Source: Haloactinopolyspora alba | Lineage (GTDB): Bacteria > Actinomycetota > Actinomycetes > Jiangellales > Jiangellaceae | Length of the DNA: 64,000 nt | Reading direction: 5' to 3' | Assembly (NCBI RefSeq): GCF_003014555.1 | Contig: NZ_PYGE01000004.1 | Span: 186,001-250,000, forward strand | In this document: piece by piece, positions 43,818 through 54,373 of the stretch | Layout of the letters: every line of letters starts with the position of its first letter | Position numbering within the stretch: the first letter of the stretch is position 1 | The notes under the pieces: model-generated | The model's input: the letters and a program-made list of their open reading frames with translations, nothing else | Told to the model about the DNA's origin: nothing | Databases searched by the model: none | Position numbers and translations under genes: made by a program

Positions 43818-45134
43818 ATGACTCAGACCATGATGACCCGACCGGAAGCCGCCGCGCGATCGCTGCGGCGCACCGGTGCAGCGATCCACCTGCCGGGCGG
43901 TGCCGGGTACGACCAGCACCGGAGCGCGCTGGCCCCGACGCTGGACCCGCGGCCGGCGGTGGTGGTGGAGGCCGCGTCCACGGCGGACGTTCACGCCGCC
44001 GTCGTCGCCGCGCGAGAGCACGACCTGCCGTTCGCCGTCCAGGCGACCGGGCACGGCACCCACGTCCCGTGTGACGACGGTCTGTTGCTCAAGACGACGG
44101 CGATGGCGGCGGTGCAGGTGGATCCGTACCGGCAGGTGGCGCGGGTGGGCCCGGGCGCGCGCTGGGGCGAGGTGCTCGCGGCGGCCGCACCGTACGGGCT
44201 CGCGCCGCTGTCCGGTTCGTCCGCCACGGTCGGTGTCACCGGATACACGCTCGGTGGCGGCGTCGGCTGGCTCGGCCGGAAGTTCGGCTTCGCCGCCGAC
44301 AGCGTGCTGAGCGCCGAGATCGTCACCGCGGACGGGCGGCTGGTCCATGCCGACACACACGAGCACCCGGACCTGTTCTGGGCGATCCGCGGCGGCGGTG
44401 GCGGATTCGGCGTGGTGACCTCGCTGGAGTTCCGGCTGTATCCGGTCGCCCGGGTCTACGGCGGCGTCTCGTACTTCGCGGTTGACCGGGCGGGCGAGGT
44501 GCTGGCGCGCTACCGCGACTGGGCCTGCGACGCTCCGGACGAGCTGAGCACCGCGGTCGTGCTCACCCGCGCGCCCGAACGCGCCGACATTCCGGCCGAG
44601 CTGCACGGCCGGCGGGTGCTCGGCATCAAAGCGATGTACACGGGGGACGCGGACGACGCCGAGCGGTTGCTGCGGCCGCTGCGTGACGTCGCCGGGCCGG
44701 CCGTGGTGGACGGCTACCGCACGATGCGCTTCGCCGACGCCGCCATGGGCGGCACACCGGCGCGGTACCTGGACTTCTTCGACCGGCTGCCCGACGCCGT
44801 GACCGAGTGCTTGGTCGACGTGGCCGCGCGGCCCGGCGGCAACGGCCCCACCGTGGAGATCCGGCACTGGGGCGGTGCGATGGGCCGGCCCGGTCCGGAC
44901 GCAGGACCGGTGGGCAACCGCACGTCGCCGTTCAGCGTGATCGTCGACGCGCCAGACCCGGCTCTGGTCGGCACGTTGCGGCCCCACGGCACCGGCAGCA
45001 CCTTCCTGAACTTCCTCGCCGACACGTCGCGGACCGCGCAGGCCTACACCAGGGCGGACTACGCGCGGCTGCGCGACATCAAGCTTGCGCACGACCCGGG
45101 CAACGTGTTCGGCATCGGCCACGTCGTCCGCTGA
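43818..45134 (+). CDS. FAD-linked oxidase (berberine-bridge/PCMH type)
   Basis: This 438-residue flavoprotein has an FAD-binding PCMH domain (VVVEAASTADVHAAVVAARE, FAVQATGHGTHVPCDDGLLL, LSGSSATVGVTGYTLGGGVG, WAIRGGGGGFGVVTSLEFRL) and the C-terminal BBE segment (ADYARLRDIKLAHDPGNVFG). The histidine in ATGHGTH fits covalent attachment of the flavin; the second, cysteinyl link seen in some oxidases is not evident. Family members oxidise sugars or secondary metabolites. AAGGGAG lies 6 nt before ATG 43818. No biosynthetic genes surround it, so the substrate is unknown; the upstream repeats suggest tight regulation. Confidence 0.85.
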   Translation: MTQTMMTRPEAAARSLRRTGAAIHLPGGAGYDQHRSALAPTLDPRPAVVVEAASTADVHAAVVAAREHDLPFAVQATGHGTHVPCDDGLLLKTTAMAAVQVDPYRQVARVGPGARWGEVLAAAAPYGLAPLSGSSATVGVTGYTLGGGVGWLGRKFGFAADSVLSAEIVTADGRLVHADTHEHPDLFWAIRGGGGGFGVVTSLEFRLYPVARVYGGVSYFAVDRAGEVLARYRDWACDAPDELSTAVVLTRAPERADIPAELHGRRVLGIKAMYTGDADDAERLLRPLRDVAGPAVVDGYRTMRFADAAMGGTPARYLDFFDRLPDAVTECLVDVAARPGGNGPTVEIRHWGGAMGRPGPDAGPVGNRTSPFSVIVDAPDPALVGTLRPHGTGSTFLNFLADTSRTAQAYTRADYARLRDIKLAHDPGNVFGIGHVVR

Positions 45135-45206
45135 TCGTCTGGGATTCGGCGCCGCTCTCGCGGGTACCACCTACACCGATCAGGGTCGTGTGGAAGGCGT
45201 CGATCG

Positions 45207-46643
45207 ATGGAGTGGTTCTCGGCCGAGGGGTACTGGCTGAGCCGGCTGGTGTTCCAGCGGGCGCTCGCACTCGTCTACCTGGTGGCGTTCCTCAATGCCG
45301 CGCTGCAGTTCCGCGCGCTCATCGGTGAACACGGGTTGACGCCCGTCCCGCGCTACCTGGCGGCGACGTCCTGGCGGCAGGCGCCGAGCGTGTTCCGGCT
45401 GCACTACTCGGACCGCTTCTTCGCGACGTTGGCCTGGGGCGGGGTCGTCGTCTCCGCCGCGTTGCTGCTCGGGCTGGGTGACGTGTTGCCGCTGCCGGCG
45501 CACATGCTGGTGTGGGCGGCGCTGTGGGCGCTGTATCTGTCGATCGTGCACGTCGGCCAGATCTGGTACGGCTTCGGCTGGGAGTCCCTGCTGTGCGAGC
45601 TCGGTTTCCTGGCGATCTTCCTCGGCTCGGACGACACCGCCCCGCCCATGCTCATGCTGCTGGCGCTGCGCTGGGTGCTGTTCCGGCTCGAGTTCGGCGC
45701 GGGCCTGATCAAGATGCGCGGCGACCGGTGCTGGCGTGACCTCACCTGCCTGGACTACCACCACGAGACGCAGCCGATGCCGAACCCGCTGAGCTGGCGG
45801 TTCCATCAGCTGCCGGCACGGATGCACCGGGTCGAGGTGGCGGCCAACCACGTGACGCAGCTCGCGGTGCCGGTGCTGCTCTTCTTGCCGCAACCGGTCG
45901 CCGGCGGCGCCGCGGCGGTGATCGTCGTGACGCAGCTGTGGCTGGTGTTCAGCGGCAACTTCTCGTGGCTGAACGCGCTGGCGCTCGTGCTGGCGACGTC
46001 CGCGCTCGGCGACGACGCGTGGGCAGTGGTGCTGCCGGTGTCGCCGCCGGCGGAGCTGGCCTCGCCCCGGTGGTACGAGGTCCTCGTGACCGTCGTGGCG
46101 GCGGTGGTGGTCGTGCTGAGCTACTGGCCCGCGCGGAACATGCTGTCGCGCAGGCAGCTGATGAACTACAGCTTCACGCCGTTGATGCTGGTGAACACGT
46201 ACGGCGCGTTCGGCAGCATCACCCGGGTCCGGCACGAGATCGTTCTGGAGGGCACCTCGGACCCCGATCCGGGCCCCGTGACGGTCTGGCTGGAGTACGA
46301 GTTCAAGGGCAAGCCGGGTGACGTGCACCGCCGGCCGCCCCAGGTCGCGCCGTATCACCTGCGGCTGGACTGGTTGATGTGGTTCGCGGCGCTGTCGCCG
46401 GCGTACGGACGCCCGTGGTTCGTCCGGTTGATCGGCAAGCTGCTGCAGAACGACCCGCGCACGCTGGCGTTGCTGCGGCACAACCCGTTCCCCGACGAGC
46501 CGCCGGCGAACGTGCGGGCGTCGTTCTACCGTTACCGGTTCACCGACAGGGAGCAGCGTCGTCGCACCGGTGCGTGGTGGGAACGGGAGTACGTCGGCGA
46601 GTACCACCCGCCGACGTCGTTGTCGGACGGGTCCCGGACGTGA
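45207..46643 (+). CDS. Lipase maturation factor (LMF1-like) family membrane protein
   Basis: This 478-residue protein has about ten hydrophobic helices in its first 310 residues and a hydrophilic C-terminal domain. Conserved LMF elements are WYGFGWESLLCELGFLAIFL (about 115), LRWVLFRLEFGAGLIKMRGD, CWRDLTCLDYHHETQPMPNP and a tail rich in RP (YEFKGKPGDVHRRPPQVAPY). In vertebrates LMF1 helps fold secreted lipases; the bacterial role is unproven. It starts 72 bp after the FAD oxidase, so co-transcription is possible. A bidirectional terminator separates it from whiB. Confidence 0.85.
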   Translation: MEWFSAEGYWLSRLVFQRALALVYLVAFLNAALQFRALIGEHGLTPVPRYLAATSWRQAPSVFRLHYSDRFFATLAWGGVVVSAALLLGLGDVLPLPAHMLVWAALWALYLSIVHVGQIWYGFGWESLLCELGFLAIFLGSDDTAPPMLMLLALRWVLFRLEFGAGLIKMRGDRCWRDLTCLDYHHETQPMPNPLSWRFHQLPARMHRVEVAANHVTQLAVPVLLFLPQPVAGGAAAVIVVTQLWLVFSGNFSWLNALALVLATSALGDDAWAVVLPVSPPAELASPRWYEVLVTVVAAVVVVLSYWPARNMLSRRQLMNYSFTPLMLVNTYGAFGSITRVRHEIVLEGTSDPDPGPVTVWLEYEFKGKPGDVHRRPPQVAPYHLRLDWLMWFAALSPAYGRPWFVRLIGKLLQNDPRTLALLRHNPFPDEPPANVRASFYRYRFTDREQRRRTGAWWEREYVGEYHPPTSLSDGSRT

Positions 46644-46646
46644 CGC

Positions 46647-46679
46647 GGCCGGCGGAGCGTCGTGCGATCCGCCGGCCGG
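46647..46679. terminator. Bidirectional terminator between LMF and whiB genes
   Basis: CGGCCGGCGGA and TCCGCCGGCCG form a perfect 11-bp stem with an 11-nt loop between two convergent genes. Confidence 0.8.
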
Positions 46680-46697
46680 GAACGTCGGGTGATGCCG

Positions 46698-46985
46698 TCA
46701 GCCTGCCTTCACCATGTAGTCGTCACGGGCCGCCTCCAACAGGGCGCGCCACGAGGTGACCTCGGGCCGCCGCCGCAGCAGTGCGCGCCGCTCGCGCTCG
46801 GTCATGCCTCCCCAGATGCCGAACTCCGTCTTGTTGTCCAGAGCGTCGGCGAGGCACTCGGTGCGAACAGGGCACCCGAGGCACACGGCCTTGGCTCGGT
46901 TCTGTGCCGCACCTGGAACGAACAACTCATCCGGCTCGGTACTGCGGCACGCTGCCAGGCTGGTCCAGTCATCAATCCACGTCAT
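46698..46985 (-). CDS. WhiB-family iron-sulfur regulator (WblA/WhiB4-like)
   Basis: This 95-residue protein binds a [4Fe-4S] cluster through four cysteines (AACRST, then VCLGCPVRTEC), and has the turn motif GIWGGMTERERRALLRR followed by a basic C-terminus for DNA or sigma-factor contact. The sequence and the pairing with a divergent class A PBP match WblA of Streptomyces and WhiB4 of mycobacteria, regulators of development and redox response. ATG 46985 is chosen (GGGGGTGA 8 nt upstream); an ATG at 47018 would extend it by eleven residues. Confidence 0.92.
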   Translation of the reverse strand: MTWIDDWTSLAACRSTEPDELFVPGAAQNRAKAVCLGCPVRTECLADALDNKTEFGIWGGMTERERRALLRRRPEVTSWRALLEAARDDYMVKAG

Positions 46986-47206
46986 ACGGCTGTCACCCCC
47001 GTCAACTTCGGCGAACACACAAACCCTCTCTCGTTCACCCCGATGGCCGTGACGCTATGCAAACATGGGGGTCATGACCAGACCCTGATCGACCGAAATG
47101 AATATCGGCCACTTGGACGATGGCGGCAATGCCGGGCATCTGATAGCCGCAACCCGGTTGCGCTATCAATTACGGCTAGTCTGCCATGAGCACGTAGCAT
47201 GCTTCC

Positions 47207-49687
47207 ATGGCGATTCGTCCTGGTGCTGTCGTGAGTTCGGTCCGCCGTGTCTTCCTCGTCGTCGGGGTCAGTGCGCTCAGTGGCGTGTTGATGGCCGGTC
47301 TCATCCTCCCGGTGGTCGCCGGGCTGGGGCTGACCGCGCGCGAGAGCGCCGATGCCTTCGCCGACATGCCGAGCGAGCTGGACGCGGGCCCGATGGCGCA
47401 GCGATCGGTCATCGTCGACGACAGCGGCGACCGGCTGGCCACGTTCTACGAGGAGAACCGGGTCTACGTCGGCCTCGACAAGATCGCCCCGGTGATGCAG
47501 GACGCCATCCTCGCCATCGAGGACGATCGCTTCTACGAGCGCGGACCCATCGACTTCCAGGGCACCATCCGAGCGCTGATGCAGAACCTCGAGGCGGGCG
47601 AGACCACCGGCGGCGGCTCCACGCTGACACAGCAGTACGTCAAGCTCGTGCGGCTGTCGAAGGCGGACACCGAGGAAGAGCGACAGGACGTCACGGACAG
47701 CACCGGCGTCGACGGCTACCGCCGCAAGCTCGAGGAGCTGCGGATGGCGGTGGGTGTCGAGAAGGAGCTGTCGAAGGACAAGATCCTCGAGCGCTACCTC
47801 AACATCGCCTACTTCGGCTCCGGGGCGCACGGCATCGAGGCGGCCGCGCGCACGTACTTCTCCACCAGCGCCGCCAAGCTGTCCATCCCGCAGGCGGCGA
47901 TGCTCGCCGGCCTGGTGCAGCGCCCGTACGCCTACGACCCCACCCGTGACCCCGAGGCGGCGCAGGCGCGGCGCAACACCGTCCTGAACCGGATGGCCGA
48001 CACCGGCCGTATCACCGAGAAGCAGGCGGCCTCCGCCCGCAAACAGGGCCTCGGGCTGGACGTGCGGCCGTCGTCCGACGGCTGCACCAACGCGTGGGCC
48101 GGATACTTCTGCGACTACGTGGCACACGAGATCCGCACCATGGAGGAGCTCGGCGGGACGCCGGAACAACGGCAGATGATGCTCGAGCGCGGCGGGCTGC
48201 GGATTCAGACGACGCTGAACCGGCAGGTGCAGGAGGCCGCCGACGAGGCGGTGTCGGACAAGGTGGCGCCCACCGACTCGATGATCGGCTCGATCGCCAC
48301 GGTCGAGCCCGGAACCGGGCACATCAGGGCCATCGCCAACTCGCGCAAGTACGGAGTCAAGGGCGAGGGCGTCAGCAACATCAACTACGCCGTCGACCAG
48401 AACATGGGCGGCGGCATCGGCATCCAGCCAGGGTCGACGTTCAAGGTCTACGTGCTGGCCGCCGCGATCAACCAGGGCATCCCGCTGGACACCACGATCA
48501 ACTCGCCGGACAGCATCAGCATCCCCGAGGACGAGTTCACGACCTGCGACGGGGAGTACCGCAGCACAGGGACCTGGTCCCCTGAGAACTGGACCGGGCT
48601 CGAGCCGGGCAACTACAACCTGCGCACCGGCACCGAGATGTCGGTGAACACGTTCTTCGCCCAGCTCGAGCTGCGCACCGGCATCTGCGAGCCGGCCACC
48701 ATCGCCGAGAAGACAGGCATGACGCGGGCCAACGCCGGAGAGAATGGGGTCGGCGAGGCGCTCGAGCAGGTGCCGTCGTTCACGCTGGGTGTCAACGAGG
48801 TGTCGCCGCTGTCCATGGCCGAGTCGTACGCGACCTTTGCGAACCGCGGCGTGCACTGCCCGGCCACCGCGATCGAGAAGATCACCGACAGCGAGGGCAA
48901 CGTCCTGGTCGACAACACCGACCCGAAGTGCGAGCGGGTGCTGGAGCAGCCGGTCGCCGACGCGGTGGCCTCGGTGCTCGAGGGCGTCATGCACAACCCG
49001 GGCGCCACCGGGAACGACATGCAGCTCGACGACGGCCGTGTCGCCGGCGGCAAGACCGGTACCACCCAGAGAGCCAAGGCCGTCTGGTACGTCGGGTTCA
49101 CCCCGCAGCTGTCCACCGCGGTGGCGGTCGCCGACGTCGAGGCGCCGCAGGAGAGCCTGGACGGCCGCGAGTACAACGGCGAGTACGAGGACAGCGCGTG
49201 CGGTAGCTGCGTCCCGGGCCCGATGTGGAAGCAGATGATGGACGAGGCCCACGAGGGCCTGCCCGAGAAGGACTTCCCCGAGCTCGACCCCGAGGTCATC
49301 GAGGGCGTCAGCGCCACCGTGCCGGACGTGCGCGGCATGACCGAGGACGCCGCCGTCGACACCCTCGAGGGCGACGGGTTCGACGTGGATGTCTTCGATG
49401 AGGTCAACTCGGATCTCGACGAGGGCCTGGTCGTGCGGACCAGCCCCGGCCCCGGCAACGAGGTGAGCTCCGGAACGACCATCGGGCTCTATCTGTCCAA
49501 CGGCATCCCGCCCAGTGATGACGACGAAGGTAACGGCGAGGGCGAAGGTAACGAGGGCGAGGGCAACAACGACGACGATGACGACGAGAGCGAGCCGCCG
49601 GACATCGACCTGCCCACGGTTGATCCGTCGTTCCCGCCCGGCAACGAGGGCGGTAACGAGGGTGGCAACGACGGCTGGCGCGACTGA
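47207..49687 (+). CDS. Class A penicillin-binding protein with PASTA domain
   Basis: This 826-residue bifunctional peptidoglycan synthase has one N-terminal membrane helix (FLVVGVSALSGVLMAGLILP), a GT51 glycosyltransferase domain (AILAIEDDRFYERGPIDFQG, GGSTLTQQYVK, RYLNIAYFGSGAHGIEAAA), and a transpeptidase with PGSTFK (catalytic Ser), SVN and GGKTGTT. One PASTA domain (VPDVRGMTEDAAVDTLEGDG) and an acidic Gly/Asn/Asp tail finish it. TAGCAT (47195-47200) is 6 nt before ATG 47207, suggesting a leaderless mRNA. It is divergent from whiB, a conserved pair. Confidence 0.95.
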   Translation: MAIRPGAVVSSVRRVFLVVGVSALSGVLMAGLILPVVAGLGLTARESADAFADMPSELDAGPMAQRSVIVDDSGDRLATFYEENRVYVGLDKIAPVMQDAILAIEDDRFYERGPIDFQGTIRALMQNLEAGETTGGGSTLTQQYVKLVRLSKADTEEERQDVTDSTGVDGYRRKLEELRMAVGVEKELSKDKILERYLNIAYFGSGAHGIEAAARTYFSTSAAKLSIPQAAMLAGLVQRPYAYDPTRDPEAAQARRNTVLNRMADTGRITEKQAASARKQGLGLDVRPSSDGCTNAWAGYFCDYVAHEIRTMEELGGTPEQRQMMLERGGLRIQTTLNRQVQEAADEAVSDKVAPTDSMIGSIATVEPGTGHIRAIANSRKYGVKGEGVSNINYAVDQNMGGGIGIQPGSTFKVYVLAAAINQGIPLDTTINSPDSISIPEDEFTTCDGEYRSTGTWSPENWTGLEPGNYNLRTGTEMSVNTFFAQLELRTGICEPATIAEKTGMTRANAGENGVGEALEQVPSFTLGVNEVSPLSMAESYATFANRGVHCPATAIEKITDSEGNVLVDNTDPKCERVLEQPVADAVASVLEGVMHNPGATGNDMQLDDGRVAGGKTGTTQRAKAVWYVGFTPQLSTAVAVADVEAPQESLDGREYNGEYEDSACGSCVPGPMWKQMMDEAHEGLPEKDFPELDPEVIEGVSATVPDVRGMTEDAAVDTLEGDGFDVDVFDEVNSDLDEGLVVRTSPGPGNEVSSGTTIGLYLSNGIPPSDDDEGNGEGEGNEGEGNNDDDDDESEPPDIDLPTVDPSFPPGNEGGNEGGNDGWRD

Positions 49688-49716
49688 GCCGGCCGGCGCG
49701 GCTGAGTTCTACCGCG

Positions 49717-50871
49717 TCAGCTCTCCGGCCCGGCCGACAGCGCTCCCACCTGGCGGAGCCCGTCCAGGTCGTGCACGTCACCGGCGAGCGCCGGGACCCG
49801 GGCTACCGGGACGTCGGGGTGCGCCGAGGTGAACCGCTCTCCGGTGCGCGCGTCGCGGGCCGCGAGTCGCAGCCGCTCGGCGTGCAGGCGCAACAGGGCG
49901 GCGGTGAGCCGATGTTCGTCCGCGGCCTCCAGCCGCTCGGCGCCGGCGATCGCCTGCTCGATGCCGACGCCGCCGGTGTGGTCGGCGTGCACCCGGTTCA
50001 GGACCAGGCCGGCCAGGGGCATCGCGTCCTGCGACAGACGGTCGACGAAGTAAGACGCCTCCCGCAACGCGTCCGGCTCGGGGGCGGCCACCACGACGAA
50101 CGCCGTCTCCGGCCGCTTGAGTAGCGCATAGGTCGCGTCGGCGCGTTCGCGGAACCCGCCGAACATCGTGTCCAGCGCGTTCACGAACGTCTGCACGTCT
50201 CTGAGCAGTTCACCGCCGAGGATTTTGGTCAGCGCCGAGCTGACGACGGTGAACCCGGCGTGCAGCACCTTCAGGTAGGTCCGGCCGCCGGTCTTGGCGG
50301 TGCCGCTGAGCAGTTTGATCAGCCGGCCGTCGAGGAACGACCCGAGCCGTTCCGGCGCGTCCAGGAAGTCCAGCGCGGACCGCGACGGCGGCGTGTCGAC
50401 TACGATCAGGTCCCAGTCGGCGCGGTGCCGCAGCTGACCGAGCTTCTCCATGGCCATGTACTCCTGCGTGCCGGCGAACGACGACGACAGCGCCTGGTAG
50501 AAGGGGTTGGCCAGGATCTGGCGGGCCTTCTCGGGCGTGGTGTGCTCTTCGACCACCTCGTCGAACGTGCGCTTCATGTCGAGCATCATCGCGTCGAGCG
50601 AGCCGCCGGAGCCGGTGTCGACGCCGCTGACCGCGCGCGGCGTGTTGTCCAGCTCGGTCAGCCCCATCGACTGCGCGAGCCGTCGCGCCGGATCGATGGT
50701 CAGCACCACGGCACGGCGGCCGCGTTCGGCGGCGCGCAGGGCCAGCGCGGCCGCGGTAGTCGTCTTGCCGACGCCGCCAGAACCGCAGCACACGACGGTG
50801 CGGATGCGCCGGTCGTCGATCAGCCGGTCGACGTCGAGGTGCGGCGCCCGGTGCGGATGGGCAGGGTTCAT
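49717..50871 (-). CDS. ArsA/Get3-like ATPase (second of pair)
   Basis: This 384-residue P-loop ATPase has the ArsA-type Walker [16 protein letters not shown] (about 33-47), the switch region [14 protein letters not shown], and [20 protein letters not shown]. It is an actinobacterial paralogue with no arsenite pump nearby. Pairs of these proteins are conserved next to whiB/PBP and are not arsenic genes; a targeting or chaperone-like role similar to Get3 is an inference. It overlaps the upstream ATPase by 4 nt. Confidence 0.85.
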   Translation of the reverse strand: MNPAHPHRAPHLDVDRLIDDRRIRTVVCCGSGGVGKTTTAAALALRAAERGRRAVVLTIDPARRLAQSMGLTELDNTPRAVSGVDTGSGGSLDAMMLDMKRTFDEVVEEHTTPEKARQILANPFYQALSSSFAGTQEYMAMEKLGQLRHRADWDLIVVDTPPSRSALDFLDAPERLGSFLDGRLIKLLSGTAKTGGRTYLKVLHAGFTVVSSALTKILGGELLRDVQTFVNALDTMFGGFRERADATYALLKRPETAFVVVAAPEPDALREASYFVDRLSQDAMPLAGLVLNRVHADHTGGVGIEQAIAGAERLEAADEHRLTAALLRLHAERLRLAARDARTGERFTSAHPDVPVARVPALAGDVHDLDGLRQVGALSAGPES

Positions 50872-51848
50872 GCGGCCCCCTGGTCCGCGAGCGTGCCGGC
50901 GAGCTCGTAGAGCGCGGTCGGGTCGATGCCGTCGGGATAGCGCGGCAGCTGGTAGGTCGGCCGGTCGAGCCCGTCCAGGACCTCCCGCTGCTTCTTCTCC
51001 AGCGCCGCGCGCTCGGCGTGCTCGCGCGCCCGTTCGGTCAGCAGGTCGACGACCGTGTCGTCGTCGGCCAGGCCGGCGGCACGAAGCCCTTCGGCGACGG
51101 CGTCGCGGTCCAGCCGGCGACGCCGCGCCGCGGTCAGCTCGCGTGCCCGCAGATGCGGCTCGCGAACCTGGTTGACGACGACACCGCCGACGGTGATGCC
51201 TGCGGCGTGCAGCTCGTCGACAGCGTCGGCGGTCTCTTGCACCGGCATGTCCTCGAGCAGCGAGACGATGTGCACCGCGGTCCGCGGGCTGTGGATCAGC
51301 TCGGTGATCGCGGCGGCCTGCCGGTTGATCGGCCCCACCCGCGCCAGGGACGTGACCGACGAGTTGACGTCCAGGAACCGGGCGATCCGGCCGGTGGGCG
51401 GCGCATCGAGAACGACCGCGTCGTAGCTGAACCCGCCGGAGCTGTCGCGCCGGCGCGCCGCCTCGTACGTCTTGCCCGTGACCAGGACGTCGCGCAGCCC
51501 GGGCGCGATGGTCGTCGCGAAGTCGACGAAACCGAGCTTGTCGAGCGCGCGTCCGGCCCGGCCCAGGCGGTAGAACATGGCCAGGTACTCGTGCATCGCC
51601 TCGTGGGCGTCGATGGCCAGCGCGTGCACCTCGCCGCCGCCCGGCGCCGGGGCCACGCGCAGCTCCTCGTAGCTCAGCGGAGCGACGTCGAAGAGCTGGG
51701 CGAGCCCCTGGCGTTCCTCGACCTCGACGATCAGGACCCGGCCGCCGCCCGCGGCCAGCGCCAGGGCGAGCGCGCCCGCGACCGTCGTCTTCCCGGTGCC
51801 GCCCTTGCCGGTGACCACATGCAACCGCACGCCTTCCCAGTCACCCAT
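50868..51848 (-). CDS. ArsA/Get3-like ATPase (first of pair)
   Basis: This 326-residue ATPase begins [20 protein letters not shown] with a deviant Walker A bearing the signature lysine (GKGGTGKT), [17 protein letters not shown], and [20 protein letters not shown]. The pattern differs from its partner (VEVEE instead of TIDPARR), so the two probably form a heterodimer. They are translated in tandem through an ATGA overlap. Both face away from the PBP gene. Confidence 0.85.
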   Translation of the reverse strand: MGDWEGVRLHVVTGKGGTGKTTVAGALALALAAGGGRVLIVEVEERQGLAQLFDVAPLSYEELRVAPAPGGGEVHALAIDAHEAMHEYLAMFYRLGRAGRALDKLGFVDFATTIAPGLRDVLVTGKTYEAARRRDSSGGFSYDAVVLDAPPTGRIARFLDVNSSVTSLARVGPINRQAAAITELIHSPRTAVHIVSLLEDMPVQETADAVDELHAAGITVGGVVVNQVREPHLRARELTAARRRRLDRDAVAEGLRAAGLADDDTVVDLLTERAREHAERAALEKKQREVLDGLDRPTYQLPRYPDGIDPTALYELAGTLADQGAA

Positions 51849-51859
51849 ACCCGTAGAGC

Positions 51860-52693
51860 CTACGTAACAGCCACCACGTCACGTTGGAACGCGTGCACCG
51901 GCCGGCCGTGCAACACGCGCTGCAGCGCGAACCCGAGGGCCAGCGTCAGCCAGCCGCCGACGGCGTCGAACACGTAGTGGTTCGCGGTCGCGGTGATGAC
52001 GATCAGCGTGGCCGCCGGGTACAGCAGGCCCAGCAGACGCAGCCACCGGTGACGGGTGAACATGATGATGGCGATGCCGCACCACAGTGACCAGCCCGCG
52101 TGCATCGACGGCATCGCGGCGTACTGGTTGGACAGGCTCTGCAGGTCGCCGGAGGCCATGGAGCCCCACGTCTGGTGGATGGCCACCGTGTCGAAGAAGC
52201 CCCCGTCGGGCAGCAGCCGCGGCGGCGCCAGCGGGTAGACGAAGTAGCCGACCAGCGCCAGCCCGGTGGTGAACGCCAGGACGGTACGCGACGCTCGGTA
52301 TCGCCCGGGATGTCGCCAGAACAGCCACACCAGGACCGCGCCGGTGACCACGAAGTGCATGATCGCGTAGAAGTAGTTCATCGACACGGTGAGCCAGTCG
52401 ATGGCGTTCACCGTGTGGTTGAGCCAGAGCTCGAAGTCGATGTTGAGGCTCTGCTCCAGCTGCCACAGGTTCATGCTGCGCGTGATGGCCTCGACCTCCT
52501 GGTCGGGCACGGCGTTGCGGATCAGCGAGTAGATGCCGTAGCCGATGGCCATGATCGCGAGTTCGACGAAGAACCTGGGCCGCCGGGGTGTCCGGAAGTA
52601 GCTGAGCAGCTGCCTGGGACGCGAGCGGACCGGCGGCCGGTCCGGCGCAGGGGTCACCTCCGCCGGGCCGGCCGTCGTGGACGTTGTTGCCAC
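51860..52693 (-). CDS. PAP2-family membrane phosphatase/transferase (AUR1-like), paralogue
   Basis: This 277-residue protein shares with the protein at 1718-2587 the APPRLLPDGGFFDTVAI segment, QYAAMPSMHAGWSLW (PSMH, catalytic) and NHYVFDAVGGWLTLALGF. It has six predicted helices between residues 40 and 260 and a cytoplasmic Pro/Arg-rich start (RPPVRSRPRQLLSYFRTPRR). It is 11 bp from the ArsA-like gene on the same strand, so it may lead that operon. The substrate is unknown; lipid phosphate or inositol phospholipid metabolism is the family's theme. Confidence 0.82.
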   Translation of the reverse strand: MATTSTTAGPAEVTPAPDRPPVRSRPRQLLSYFRTPRRPRFFVELAIMAIGYGIYSLIRNAVPDQEVEAITRSMNLWQLEQSLNIDFELWLNHTVNAIDWLTVSMNYFYAIMHFVVTGAVLVWLFWRHPGRYRASRTVLAFTTGLALVGYFVYPLAPPRLLPDGGFFDTVAIHQTWGSMASGDLQSLSNQYAAMPSMHAGWSLWCGIAIIMFTRHRWLRLLGLLYPAATLIVITATANHYVFDAVGGWLTLALGFALQRVLHGRPVHAFQRDVVAVT

Positions 52694-52717
52694 GCCGGGA
52701 CCCCCAGTTGTGAAGAC

Positions 52718-54373
52718 TCAGTTTGTCGTCAAGTCACGTCGCCGGAAGGCGTCGATACCGGTCCAGACTAGACCTGCGGTGATCGCGGTGAGTACGACCA
52801 CTGGTGTGATCGTGAACTCCTCCGCAGGTATACCCGGGACGTGCCCGAAGGGTGACAAGTTGCTCATCCAGTCGGGGAACTGCAGGAGCCCGCCGAGCAT
52901 GCTCACGACCAGCGCATACACGAGCACCGCCCACGCGAACGCGAGGGCGCGCGGCGCCAGCCCGAACAGTGCGACCGCGAGGCCGGTACTGATCCACAAC
53001 GCGGGGATGTTCACCAGCACGGCGGCGATGATGTCCCCCGTGATGCCGGCGTCGCCGGTGCTCGCCCCGCCGGAGATCGCCAGCCCGGCGCCGCCGGCGA
53101 GGAGCACGAGCGCCCCTCCGGCCAGCGCCACCGTGACGTGCCCGCCGGCCAGCCGCGCTCGCGGCACCGCGGTGGCCAGTACCGGCTCGGCTCGTCCGGT
53201 GGTCTCCTCACCGCGCAGCCGTTGCACCGCGAGGATGCCGTAGATGGTGCTGACGATGGCCAGCATCGAGATGATCAGGGTGAGGAACGAGTCGATGGCG
53301 GTCTCGCCGCCGATGTTGGAGACCATGTCCCGGACGGCTTCGTTGTCGGAGACGAACTCCTCGACGTCGGACAGGATACTGCCGTACATCGCGCCGAACA
53401 GGAACAGTCCGATGCACCACCCGATCAGGTTCGCCCGCTGCAGCCGGAACGCCAGCCCGAGCGGGGTGCCCAGGCTCGGCTTGGCGGACGCCGGCCCAGG
53501 GCGCTGGTGGCGCAGGCCCAGGCCCACGTCCCGGCGGGTGCTCAGTACCAGCGCGGTGACGATCAGCGCGCCGCCGACGACGAGCATCAGAGCCAGCGGC
53601 CACCAGCGCTCGTCCACGTACGGACGCATCCGCTGGGCCCAGCCGATCGGCGACAGCCAGGACAGCGCCCCGCTACCGATGTCGCCGACAGCACGCAGCA
53701 CGAACGCGACCCCGATGGCCGCGGCACCCATGCCCGAGGCGCCGCGGGTGTTCTCGGTGATCTGCGCGGCGACGAGGGCGATGCCGGTGAAGACGATGCC
53801 GACGCCGGCCAGGCCGAAGCCGAAGGCGGCCGAACCGACCCCGTCGATGGACTCGATGCCGGAGCCCGCGAGCGACGCCGCAATCAGCGCTCCGAGCAGC
53901 AGGTTCGTGCCGATGACGACGGTCAGGGCCGCCGCGGAGTGCGCGTGCCGGCCGACGACGTTGGCGCGCACCAGTTCCGCGCGGCCGGACTCCTCCTCGG
54001 CGCGGGTGTGCCGGGTCACCAGGAGGACGCTCATCAGGGCCACGAAGATGGCCACGAAACCCAGCATCTCGTTGGAGAGCATCGCGCCGAACGTGTAGTC
54101 GTCGAGGCCGAACCCGGGCCCGCTCATGGCGGTGGCGGCCGGGCTGTCCATCAGCTCGGCGCGGGACTGCCGGTCGGCGGCGGTCTTGTACAGGTCCGGG
54201 AAGCCCGCCGCCGTGGACACCGTGCTGATCGTCAGCGCCACGATCCACACCGGGATGCGGACACGGTCGCGCCGGAGGACGAACCGGATCAGCGTGCCGG
54301 TGCCCGCGAGCGCGGCCCTGCCGCTCGGCTCCGCGGTGCCGGTGGCCGTCGGCCTGTCGGTGGTGGTCGTCAT
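52718..54373 (-). CDS. ABC exporter permease (antibiotic-exporter type)
   Basis: This 551-residue membrane protein has two similar halves of about six helices each. The first half begins [20 protein letters not shown], and the second [20 protein letters not shown]; both halves contain the [30 protein letters not shown] motif that is typical of the TnrB/tetronasin-type exporter permeases. It works with the ATPase encoded just upstream (4-nt overlap). The substrate could be an antibiotic or lipid. It ends 24 bp from the PAP2 gene. Confidence 0.85.
   Translation of the reverse strand: MTTTTDRPTATGTAEPSGRAALAGTGTLIRFVLRRDRVRIPVWIVALTISTVSTAAGFPDLYKTAADRQSRAELMDSPAATAMSGPGFGLDDYTFGAMLSNEMLGFVAIFVALMSVLLVTRHTRAEEESGRAELVRANVVGRHAHSAAALTVVIGTNLLLGALIAASLAGSGIESIDGVGSAAFGFGLAGVGIVFTGIALVAAQITENTRGASGMGAAAIGVAFVLRAVGDIGSGALSWLSPIGWAQRMRPYVDERWWPLALMLVVGGALIVTALVLSTRRDVGLGLRHQRPGPASAKPSLGTPLGLAFRLQRANLIGWCIGLFLFGAMYGSILSDVEEFVSDNEAVRDMVSNIGGETAIDSFLTLIISMLAIVSTIYGILAVQRLRGEETTGRAEPVLATAVPRARLAGGHVTVALAGGALVLLAGGAGLAISGGASTGDAGITGDIIAAVLVNIPALWISTGLAVALFGLAPRALAFAWAVLVYALVVSMLGGLLQFPDWMSNLSPFGHVPGIPAEEFTITPVVVLTAITAGLVWTGIDAFRRRDLTTN

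Noticed and set aside
47072-49252. 726-codon frame antisense to the PBP gene
   Set aside because: Same reason: composition typical of antisense GC-rich frames, no recognisable domain.
49717-51848. Arsenic-resistance operon suggested by two ArsA-like ATPases
   Set aside because: No ArsB/ACR3, ArsC or ArsR gene nearby; paired ArsA-like proteins beside whiB/PBP are conserved in actinobacteria and unrelated to arsenic.
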